Source of the DNA: Rhodospirillales bacterium
Lineage (GTDB): Bacteria > Pseudomonadota > Alphaproteobacteria > QKFK01 > SZUA-500
NCBI GenBank assembly: GCA_003252195.1
Contig: QKFK01000022.1
Location: forward strand, 1 to 11,777
Length of the DNA stretch: 11,777 bases
Reading direction: 5' to 3'
Shown: piece after piece, positions 1 to 4,423 of the stretch
Layout of the letters: each line of letters begins with the position of its first letter
How positions within the stretch are numbered: position 1 is the first letter of the stretch
Notes under the pieces: generated by a model
Told to the model about the DNA's origin: nothing
Seen by the model: only the letters and a program-made list of their open reading frames with translations
The model's database searches: none
Program-made: the position numbers and the translations under genes

Positions 1-471
1 TGAGCCATTTAGGTTTAATAGTGCGTCTAATACTTCAGAGCTTTCTCCTTGCAAAATCTTATTGGCTTCTAACCCTAGCTCATCAAGATTGAGAGCGTTG
101 TTGTAAAGTTCTGAGCTGCTTTCTTCTGCTGGTTCATATTCTAATGCCCCCATAGCATTTTTACCAAGCATTGAAAGACGCTTTAATGGTGTTATTTGCT
201 TTAGTGATAATCCTTGTTTACGAAGAGCTCTATCTAACAATAAACAACCCCAGCCATCAGGAAGGCTGTCGTTGAATAAGCCAAATAGTCCATCAAACGT
301 ACGTTTGCTGTCTTCAAACACTCCAGATTGTAGCGGTAGCATAAAAGGGGATAATTCTATGTCTTTATCCAAAAATTCTGGTGCATATTCAAATAATATG
401 TTGTCTTGCTCATCTAGAATGCCAACAAACTCTCTCTTGCCATAAGCGTTATAAAACACATTTAATCTCAT
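1..471 (-). CDS. hipA: HipA-family serine/threonine kinase toxin, N-terminal part
   Basis: Only the first 157 codons are in the window; the rest lies beyond position 1. The N-terminus carries the HipA coupling (N1) subdomain. A segment around residues 45-75 reads PLQSGVF...TFDGLFGLFNDSLPDGWG, the hallmark Leu-Pro-Asp-Gly-Trp-Gly region of HipA proteins, followed by LKRLSMLGKNAMGALEYEP. Known HipA kinases phosphorylate translation factors such as glutamyl-tRNA synthetase and are neutralised by HipB. The ATP-binding and catalytic motifs are not visible here, so activity cannot be judged. The ATG at 471-469 overlaps the hipB stop codon in an ATGA arrangement, with AGGAG about eight bases upstream, so the two genes are translationally coupled. 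Orientation and order (hipB then hipA) are canonical. The family call is firm; the physiological target is unknown. Confidence 0.88.
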   Translation of the reverse strand, partial: MRLNVFYNAYGKREFVGILDEQDNILFEYAPEFLDKDIELSPFMLPLQSGVFEDSKRTFDGLFGLFNDSLPDGWGCLLLDRALRKQGLSLKQITPLKRLSMLGKNAMGALEYEPAEESSSELYNNALNLDELGLEANKILQGESSEVLDALLNLNGS

Positions 472-770
472 TTTATAGCTCCTCTTTTTCGTTTGCTTGG
501 TTTGCTTTCTAGAGAGAATAGGCTAGGGCGAGCATTGCGAGGTTTGAACAGTTCTTCAAACTCCTCAAGTGAGCCTAAAACGACTGCGATATCAAGTAGT
601 GATGATAGTGATATTAGTCCTGATTTTTCAAAACGCTTTAATGATGGAAGGCTAACGCCAGAGCGATTGGCTAATCCTTCTTGGGTTAAATTCAAAGCAA
701 GGCGTTTAGCTTTGGCCCGCTTTGCAATATCAATCATAACCTCATCTGGTGTTTTAAGTATAATAGACAA
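468..770 (-). CDS. hipB: HipB-like XRE-family antitoxin / autorepressor
   Basis: A 100-residue protein with an XRE-type helix-turn-helix at about residues 15-70 (RAKAKRLALNLTQEGLANRSGVSLPSLKRFE is split by the two HTH helices). The C-terminal tail is basic and ends RKRGAIK. HipB proteins dimerise, bind operators over their own promoter and sequester HipA. The chosen start is a TTG at 770-768, preceded at a suitable distance by AGGA; the first in-frame ATG is at residue 12, which would cut into the segment before the HTH. The gene overlaps hipA by four bases. A sigma-70-like promoter lies inside a repeated sequence at 815-843 (see separate entry), giving a leader of roughly 40 bases. Confidence 0.85.
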   Translation of the reverse strand: MSIILKTPDEVMIDIAKRAKAKRLALNLTQEGLANRSGVSLPSLKRFEKSGLISLSSLLDIAVVLGSLEEFEELFKPRNARPSLFSLESKPSKRKRGAIK

Positions 771-814
771 TATATTATTCCTAATAAAGTTAAATAGCTT
801 TATATATATAATAT

Positions 815-843
815 ATTATCTGTTATTTAAAATAAAGGTAAAT
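815..843 (-). promoter_or_regulatory. Putative hipBA promoter within a 29-bp dispersed repeat (copy 1)
   Basis: Reading the minus strand, TTTACC (837-842) and GATAAT (815-820) are separated by 16 bp, an acceptable -35/-10 pair pointing at hipB. The predicted start is near 808, about 40 bases before the TTG start. The same 29 bp recurs at 958-986 with one mismatch. No transcription data; inferred from sequence only. Confidence 0.45.
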
Positions 844-860
844 GATTTTAGGTAAATAAA

Positions 861-943
861 AGGCTCTCAATCCGACATTCAGAATGTTCAAGTCCTTCCT
901 GCCGATACTCGTCATCAGCATTTTTCTGATAACAGTGAGAGCT
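861..943 (-). other. Cloverleaf-like inverted-repeat element between the two 29-bp repeats
   Basis: On the minus strand the element opens with GCTCTCA and closes with TGAGAGC, a 7-bp terminal stem. It encloses a hairpin TTATCAG/CTGATGA (loop AAAAATG), a short CGA/TCG hairpin and a third hairpin ACATT-CTG-AATGT. It is followed by a T-rich tail (CTTTTATTT). It does not have the T-loop or D-loop sequences of a tRNA. It might be a small structured RNA transcribed from the repeat at 958-986, or a mobile palindromic element. No known family was recognised. Confidence 0.35.
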
Positions 944-957
944 AACAAAAATATTAC

Positions 958-986
958 ATTATCTGTTATTAAAAATAAAGGTAAAT
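958..986 (-). repeat. 29-bp dispersed repeat with promoter-like content (copy 2)
   Basis: Matches 815-843 at 28 of 29 positions. Both copies carry the same TTTACC-16 bp-GATAAT layout on the minus strand. The copies flank a 114-bp segment that contains a bounded inverted repeat (861-943). A more diverged relative occurs at 4011-4038. This could be a second, distal promoter for hipBA or the promoter of a short RNA. Confidence 0.6.
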
Positions 987-1020
987 AATTATTGTAGGTT
1001 ATGTGTGGTATGCAGGTGAA

Positions 1021-1051
1021 CAAGCCCCGTAAGATACTCTTTCTGGGCTTG
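1021..1051. terminator. Hairpin, possible weak terminator
   Basis: CAAGCCC (1021-1027) pairs with GGGCTTG (1045-1051) around a 17-base loop. The sequence after it on the plus strand (TTGTTG) is only moderately T-rich, so termination would be weak. The stretch 771-1183 otherwise holds no credible gene; its small open frames lack family likeness. Confidence 0.35.
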
Positions 1052-1185
1052 TTGTTGTAATATTAAGTCATTAGATAAGTTTAGCAAATATAAGAACTAG
1101 AATATTTGATATTACTAAATATCTTTTTTAGAAATTTATATTAGCTATTTTTATAATGTTTGTAATACATTGAAAATATTATAAA

Positions 1186-1235
1186 AAAAACAACCACACT
1201 ACGGCCAGTATTATAGCAAGCGTGTGGTTGTTTTT
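1186..1235. terminator. Strong rho-independent terminator after the pseudoknot array
   Basis: AAAAACAACCACAC (1186-1199) and GTGTGGTTGTTTTT (1222-1235) form up to 14 bp, with a run of eight T on the minus strand after the stem. It ends the minus-strand repeat RNA and could also act on plus-strand transcripts. Confidence 0.8.
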
Positions 1236-1437
1236 CATCTAGTTGAGCTTTCTTTAGTTTTATATGCTCGTGGCTCTACGAGCGTTCATCTAGTTGAGCT
1301 TTCTTTAGTTTTATATGCTCATGGCTCAATGAGCGTTCATCATGTGAGCTTTTTTAGTTTTGTAACCTCGATGCTCATTCGAGGTTTACTGAAACGAGCT
1401 TTTTTAGTTTTGTAACCTCGATACTCGTTCGAGGTTT
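1236..1437 (-). repeat. Four-copy tandem repeat encoding the pseudoknots
   Basis: The copies at 1236-1286 and 1287-1337 are each 51 bp and differ at a handful of positions. Those at 1338-1394 and 1395-1437 share a different stem but keep the TTTAGTTTT linker (plus-strand reading). Differences concentrate in paired positions of the predicted RNA. Confidence 0.8.
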
Positions 1438-1445
1438 AATAAGTA

Positions 1446-1474
1446 ATTGTAATTCATTAAATCTAACTTTTAAA
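1446..1474 (-). promoter_or_regulatory. Promoter of the pseudoknot RNA
   Basis: On the minus strand, TTTAAA (1469-1474) lies 17 bp before TACAAT (1446-1451, five of six consensus bases). The predicted start near 1439 falls immediately before the first pseudoknot at 1437, so virtually the whole transcript would be repeat units. Confidence 0.5.
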
Positions 1475-1475
1475 G

Positions 1476-1589
1476 TTAAATTATTGGAATCATATACCTG
1501 AGATTATGTAATTCGTAGTTGAGAGGTTTTAACTGTACGCCATCGGAACAAGTGGGACAAGTATAATCACCCCATATTTCAATCAACAT
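1476..1589 (-). pseudogene. N-terminal remnant of a DsbA/FrnE-like thioredoxin-fold gene
   Basis: A 37-codon frame begins at ATG 1589-1587 and reads MLIEIWGDYTCPTC, which resembles the first beta-strand and CxxC active site of the DsbA/FrnE (HCCA-isomerase-like) family, usually [M]-x-IEIWxDxxCPxC. The family is normally about 200 residues or more, so only the extreme N-terminus remains. The frame stops at 1476-1478, just before the promoter of the pseudoknot RNA. It starts 14 bases after the stop of the upstream split-barrel gene on the same strand, as a second operon gene would, but it has no evident Shine-Dalgarno sequence. It is probably a deletion or insertion scar. A genuine small protein with a CPTC motif cannot be excluded. 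Confidence 0.45.
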
Positions 1590-1603
1590 ATTAATAATTT
1601 AAC

Positions 1604-1999
1604 TTATTGTTTTATTTCTCTTCTATCTCTAAAACCTTTATAAATTATTGCTTCCCAATTATCTGCATAGAATAAAGCCATATTTGGAACATCTCTCATT
1701 TCTGGATTTAAGCGATAATACTCCTCATAAACCTCATTTGAGTTATCAAAAACTGCATTGGCACTAACTCTTATTCTATTACTTGGTTCATCAGGTTTAA
1801 ATGTTAATAACTCAAAATTTGGATTGCCATTTAATTCTTTATATATTGGACCTTGATTACTTGTAGAAAAATATAGTCTATCTTTAAATTTCATTATAAA
1901 TCCAATAGGTCTAACCTTAGGTTTTACTCCATCACTACTTGCTAAAAACATAACATTATTTACAGTTAAATGTTCAAAAACTTCTTCTAATCTATTCAT
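1604..1999 (-). CDS. Pyridoxamine 5'-phosphate oxidase-like (FMN split-barrel) protein
   Basis: A 131-residue protein resembling the pyridoxamine 5'-phosphate oxidase-like split-barrel family. The N-terminus MNRLEEVFEHL is followed by NVMFLASSDGVKPKVRPIGF, where the RP-x-GF strand typically contacts flavin. Next come LYFSTSNQGPIYKELNGNPNFELLTF and a C-terminal AIIYKGFRDRREI. The length suits the short single-domain members that bind FMN or a related cofactor; their substrates are mostly unknown, and this is not a classical PdxH. AAAGGTG lies six bases before the ATG at 1999. It is divergent from a TetR regulator with which it shares a palindrome at 2036-2057 overlapping its likely -35 (TTGAAT, 2038-2043; -10 TATTTT, 2016-2021). 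It is therefore probably repressed by that regulator. Cofactor and reaction are inferred. Confidence 0.75.
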   Translation of the reverse strand: MNRLEEVFEHLTVNNVMFLASSDGVKPKVRPIGFIMKFKDRLYFSTSNQGPIYKELNGNPNFELLTFKPDEPSNRIRVSANAVFDNSNEVYEEYYRLNPEMRDVPNMALFYADNWEAIIYKGFRDRREIKQ

Positions 2000-2035
2000 A
2001 ATACACCTTTAAATTAAAATATAAATATATGTATG

Positions 2036-2057
2036 ATATTCAACATATGTTGGATAT
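2036..2057. promoter_or_regulatory. Palindromic operator between the TetR gene and its divergent partner
   Basis: A near-perfect 22-bp palindrome centred on CATATG (ATTCAACATATGTTGGAT core). It overlaps the predicted -35 of the minus-strand gene and touches a TATAAT (2055-2060) facing the TetR gene. A second, weaker palindrome with the same ATATTCAACA half-site lies at 2110-2125. Size and position suit a TetR dimer site. Confidence 0.6.
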
Positions 2058-2109
2058 AATTAATAGTATCAAAAATTAATCATTATGCAATGGACACATT
2101 TTTAGCAAA

Positions 2110-2125
2110 TGTTTAATATTCAACA
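2110..2125. promoter_or_regulatory. Second candidate TetR half-site pair
   Basis: Imperfect palindrome TGTTTAATATTCAACA that repeats the ATATTCAACA half of the main operator, lying between the predicted TetR promoter and its start codon. Confidence 0.35.
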
Positions 2126-2161
2126 AAATAGAGGAAATTGTCTAATAAAAGTAGGATATTT

Positions 2162-2689
2162 ATGGATAGAAGAATAGAAAAAACACAAATAGCAATTTTT
2201 ACAGCTTTGATTTCTTTGATGAAAGAGAAAAGATTTGAAAAAATCACAATCAATGAGATAGCAAATTTAGCAAATGTAAATAGAGGTACTATATATTTTC
2301 ATTACTTGGATAAATATGACATACTTGATAAATGTATTGATTCATATCTTAAAAATATTTTTGTTGGATGTAGTTCAGATACACCAGAGAATCTAATGTA
2401 TAATACATTTAATTACATTTATGAAAATAAAACTATTTTTTCAATATTTTTATCTGATAGAGACACTTCTTTTTTTAGAAAGCATCTATTGAAAGAAACA
2501 TTAGACAGTATGAATAAACAAGTTCATAATAGTAAGGTCGATAAAACAAAGCAAGAATTTAGAAATTACTTTTTAGCATCAGCATTTGTAGGTATGATAG
2601 AATGGTGGATAAATAATTCTATGATACTCACACCAAAAGAGATGGTAGATAACTTTACTTCAATTTATGATGATATAAAAATTGATTAA
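2162..2689 (+). CDS. TetR/AcrR-family transcriptional regulator
   Basis: A 175-residue protein with an N-terminal TetR DNA-binding domain. The helix-turn-helix at about residues 27-55 reads ITINEIANLANVNRGTIYFHY, a textbook recognition helix ending in the Tyr-Phe-His-Tyr motif. It is followed by DKYDILDKCID. The C-terminal half is the ligand-binding and dimerisation helices, which are divergent and give no clue to the inducer. I chose the ATG at 2162, preceded by TAGGA at five bases; a TTG start at 2138 with GAGG would add eight residues outside the usual domain. It is divergently oriented from the split-barrel gene with a palindrome between them, so autoregulation and control of that neighbour are likely. 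Its stop at 2687-2689 lies against a truncated gene on the other strand. Confidence 0.85.
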   Translation: MDRRIEKTQIAIFTALISLMKEKRFEKITINEIANLANVNRGTIYFHYLDKYDILDKCIDSYLKNIFVGCSSDTPENLMYNTFNYIYENKTIFSIFLSDRDTSFFRKHLLKETLDSMNKQVHNSKVDKTKQEFRNYFLASAFVGMIEWWINNSMILTPKEMVDNFTSIYDDIKID

Positions 2690-2712
2690 TCATTTCTTTG
2701 GGACAGTTTCTA

Positions 2713-3048
2713 TTAAAAGATGCATAAAGTTCCACAACTTGTAGTTTTTAGCGCAGATGACGTACAATCAACAACGTTTGTAGCTAAAGGTAATTTGCCT
2801 TCATTTTCCTCAATATACTTACATTCACTTTGTACAAAGTCTGCTTCTTCTGCAATTCTACCAAAATCATCACGTCCTAAACCAGGGTTAATACCCATAA
2901 ACAATATATCTGGGTTATTTAAGCAACCAGTTATTGGCTTGCTATTGTAGAAAAAAGGTTCAACGCCAGATTTTTGCAAAACAACATTGGCTCTGCGTGC
3001 AAAATCAGAAAATTTATCATGTATTGTTTTTAATTCATTTATAGTCAT
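2713..3048 (-). CDS. Possible internally initiated, truncated UDG-fold ORF
   Basis: The ATG at 3048-3046 lies in frame inside the exonuclease ORF and has its own ideal ribosome-binding site, AAGGAG six bases before the ATG. The 111-residue product would start MTINELKTIHDKFSDFARR and contain the PDILFMGINPG motif. The carboxy end is truncated. Near 2765 a change of frame at a short A-run would instead read KNYKLWNFMHLLIETVPKK and stop at 2690-2692, directly abutting the TetR stop. It is either a decayed gene fused by loss of the preceding stop, or a second start within one transcript. Confidence 0.45.
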   Translation of the reverse strand: MTINELKTIHDKFSDFARRANVVLQKSGVEPFFYNSKPITGCLNNPDILFMGINPGLGRDDFGRIAEEADFVQSECKYIEENEGKLPLATNVVDCTSSALKTTSCGTLCIF

Positions 3049-3573
3049 AGGTTTCTCCTTACTTTTAGTTTTGTCTTGTAAATACTTATATAACATTGCG
3101 ATTAATTTAGCATCTTTTAATACGGTATGATGCTTGATTTGTGGAAATTTAATTTTTAATTCTTTGCATAGTCCGTGCAAGCTGATTACTTTTTTAGGGT
3201 AATGTTGTTTTGCAACTTCATATACATCTATTACATAATTCAGCTTTATGTCATGACCAGAATTTCTGAATTCATATTCTATGAATGGCAAATCAAATCT
3301 TGAGCAAAACATAATTATATTACTATCTTTTATAAAATCAGCCAGCTCTTGAGCTATTTCATTAAAGTCTGGCTTGTTTTTTAGAAATTTATTCGATGTA
3401 TTTAAAAAATTACACATAGCATTATCAATTTCTATTTGAGGGTTTATAAAGCTATTAAAATGCCTACCAGTTTCTTGACCGTTAACGAGTTCTAAGGCTG
3501 CTATTTCAATGATTCTTGAATTTTTGCCTGGCTCAAAACCTGTAACTTCTATTTCTAATACAATTTCTCTCAT
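2713..3573 (-). CDS. DEDD-type 3'-5' exonuclease fused to a truncated uracil-DNA-glycosylase-like domain
   Basis: A 286-residue frame. Residues 1-168 form a DnaQ/RNase T-like exonuclease: motif I is LEIEVTGF (E7, E9; the usual first residue is Asp), motif II is FCSRFDLPFIEYEF (D94), motif III is HHTVLKDAKLI (H149, D154). Such enzymes trim DNA or RNA 3' ends with two metal ions; the Asp-to-Glu change may lower activity. From Met176 a second segment contains PDILFMGINPGLG, like the active-site loop of uracil-DNA glycosylase-fold proteins. Met176 is preceded in frame by a perfect AAGGAG, so this half was or is a separate gene (2713-3048). It is far shorter than a complete glycosylase and ends in a Cys-rich tail that looks like out-of-frame sequence. 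The main start at 3573 has GAGG five bases upstream. Exonuclease call strong; second domain moderate. Confidence 0.7.
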   Translation of the reverse strand: MREIVLEIEVTGFEPGKNSRIIEIAALELVNGQETGRHFNSFINPQIEIDNAMCNFLNTSNKFLKNKPDFNEIAQELADFIKDSNIIMFCSRFDLPFIEYEFRNSGHDIKLNYVIDVYEVAKQHYPKKVISLHGLCKELKIKFPQIKHHTVLKDAKLIAMLYKYLQDKTKSKEKPMTINELKTIHDKFSDFARRANVVLQKSGVEPFFYNSKPITGCLNNPDILFMGINPGLGRDDFGRIAEEADFVQSECKYIEENEGKLPLATNVVDCTSSALKTTSCGTLCIF

Positions 3574-3758
3574 TTTTACCTCTTAAAATTAATTGTTGGA
3601 ATACTTACAGGCTTTAGGGCTCGCTAAGCGCCAAACTTTTTTCACATTGTTTTTATTGGATTTTTTATAGTGCTTAGACTTATGGCTATAATATAAATAT
3701 CTACATTTAATATTCGATGATGTGAATTTGAATTTTGGAGCAACGTGTTGCGAGAAAA

Positions 3759-3809
3759 CAGGACCTAATAAGGTCATTTTGCAAAAATGATATTATTAGG
3801 TATATCCTG
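3759..3809. repeat. Long imperfect hairpin
   Basis: CAGGA...TCCTG at the ends, then CCTAATAA (3764-3771) with TTATTAGG (3793-3800), then TCATTTT with AAAATGA around a tiny loop. No T-run follows on either strand that would make it a good terminator. It could be the fold of a leader RNA for the exonuclease gene or a palindromic mobile remnant. Confidence 0.6.
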
Positions 3810-3952
3810 CCTGTGCTACTTACAGATGAGAATATTTAGTACATCTGCATTGATAATATTTAATAATAATTGATTAAGTTATTGTTATATATGTTTTAAT
3901 TAGTTGTTTTTAGATGTGATTTTAAGGTCTGTTTATATAGCTTGTTTCAGAT

Positions 3953-3978
3953 TGATAATCCCTGATAATATTTGATAA
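3953..3978 (+). repeat. Three TGATAA motifs at 10-bp period
   Basis: TGATAA occurs at 3953, 3963 and 3973, exactly one motif per helical turn. Related arrays are at 3851/3861/3871 (TGATAA, TAATAA, TGATTA) and 4355/4365. The 17-bp string beginning at 3963 recurs exactly at 4355. The layout suggests cooperative protein binding on one face of DNA. Confidence 0.6.
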
Positions 3979-4113
3979 ATGCGTCATCATACAAAAATAA
4001 AATACATCATGTTATCTGTTGTTAAAAGCATAAGTAAAGTTGTTGATATTGTGCTTTGAATGTGGCTTATATGAGTAAAATAAGTATAATAAACTTATGA
4101 TAATTTTATATGT

Positions 4114-4353
4114 ATGAGGTTAGTTTTGGTAAAAGAAAAGTGTTTTTTATGTGGGCGTGAATTTGATTTTGGACCACATGTTTATGATGGTAAATTTCTA
4201 AGCAGTTACAAAATATCTTTATGCATGAATTGTTACAATTCTAATTATGATGGTTATGCTGCTAATAACGGAAACAAGATTATTAAACATTTAACTTCAA
4301 TGAATCTTGATGTTCCTGAACTAAATAGCAAAGGCTTACTGCCAAGAGAATAA
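4114..4353 (+). CDS. Small zinc-ribbon-like protein of unknown function
   Basis: A 79-residue protein with two CxxC pairs, CFLC near residue 10 and CMNC near residue 38, spaced as a zinc ribbon. Between them is the segment GREFDFGPHVYDGKFLSSYKI in two parts, and the C-terminus ends LNSKGLLPRE. I have the impression of a small conserved proteobacterial family with a GPHxYxG segment and an LPRE end, but I cannot name it. The ATG at 4114 lacks a clear ribosome-binding site, whereas an in-frame TTG at 4126 has GAGG six bases upstream, so the protein may start there (75 residues). A TATAAT at 4085-4090 could be its -10. It is followed by a terminator hairpin and stands alone on the plus strand, facing the island core operons. 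Function is unknown; a nucleic-acid or metal-binding role would be a guess. Confidence 0.65.
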   Translation: MRLVLVKEKCFLCGREFDFGPHVYDGKFLSSYKISLCMNCYNSNYDGYAANNGNKIIKHLTSMNLDVPELNSKGLLPRE

Positions 4354-4354
4354 T

Positions 4355-4371
4355 TGATAATATTTGATAAA
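4355..4371 (+). repeat. Exact 17-bp copy of the TGATAA array
   Basis: Identical to 3963-3979, with two TGATAA units 10 bp apart, placed just after the stop of the zinc-ribbon gene. The two identical copies therefore bracket that gene. Confidence 0.65.
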
Positions 4372-4382
4372 CAGTATCTATT

Positions 4383-4423
4383 CTAAAACCCCTGGATATG
4401 TTTCATCAGAGGTTTTAGTTTTG
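4383..4423. terminator. Rho-independent terminator between convergent genes
   Basis: CTAAAACCcCTG (4383-4394) pairs with CAGaGGTTTTAG (4407-4418), followed by TTTTG on the plus strand. It serves the zinc-ribbon gene and probably also the converging minus-strand operon that ends at 4424. Confidence 0.75.

Larger units (their letters stand above)
1184..1439 (-). ncRNA. Tandem H-type pseudoknot RNA, type III antitoxin-like (orphan)
   Basis: Four tandem units read on the minus strand: 1395-1437, 1338-1394, 1287-1337 and 1236-1286 (43 to 57 bases). Each has a hairpin P1, an A-rich linker containing AAAACTAAA, and a downstream strand that pairs with the hairpin loop (P2), an H-type pseudoknot. In the first two units P1 is AACCTCGA/TCGAGGTT; in the last two it is GCTCAT/ATGAGC and GCTCGT/ACGAGC, a compensatory change. 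P2 covaries too: ACGAG/CTCGT in the first unit, TGAGC/GCTCA in the second and third, GAGC/GCTC in the fourth. A promoter abuts the first unit and a strong terminator follows the last. This promoter-repeats-terminator plan matches ToxI-like RNA antitoxins, but no toxin gene follows. Alternative GAGC/GCTC pairings are possible. The structure is well supported; the function is inference. Confidence 0.65.
3574..4113. other. 540-bp AT-rich intergenic region with phased repeats and a long hairpin; candidate origin or control region
   Basis: No credible gene is seen here: the one minus-strand frame (3589-3777) is low-complexity and has no family likeness. The region holds a long imperfect hairpin (3759-3809), a small palindrome GCAAC-GT-GTTGC (3740-3751), two arrays of TGATAA-type motifs at exact 10-bp spacing (3851-3876 and 3953-3978) and a diverged copy (4011-4038) of the promoter-like repeat seen near hipB. 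Direct repeats in very AT-rich DNA close to primase genes are what an iteron origin would look like. This is inference. Confidence 0.4.

Noticed and set aside
861..943. tRNA pseudogene or hammerhead ribozyme
   Set aside because: CTGATGA is present, but the GAAA and remaining hammerhead core are not. The third hairpin lacks a T-loop and there is no anticodon arm of tRNA size.
823..1023. 66-residue minus-strand open frame
   Set aside because: Hydrophobic low-complexity translation crossing the 29-bp repeats and the cloverleaf element; no ribosome-binding site and no family likeness. It is too short for a ToxN toxin.
1224..1415. 63-residue plus-strand open frame over the repeat array
   Set aside because: Its sequence is only translated repeat; changes fall in RNA-paired positions rather than at third codon positions, and no ribosome-binding site is seen.
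1236..1437. CRISPR array, integron attC sites or tandem preQ1-I riboswitches
   Set aside because: Units are 43-57 bp without constant repeat/variable spacer structure. No attC core sites are present. The A-rich linker resembles the preQ1-I tail, but the conserved loop sequence of that riboswitch is missing and four copies before a terminator with no gene would make no sense.
1501..1590. Zinc-ribbon reading of the CPTC fragment
   Set aside because: Only one CxxC is present and the preceding IEIW strand fits a thioredoxin-fold N-terminus better.
3589..3777. 62-residue minus-strand open frame before the exonuclease gene
   Set aside because: Lys/Asn/Ser-rich and crosses part of the long hairpin; no ribosome-binding site and no recognisable domain.
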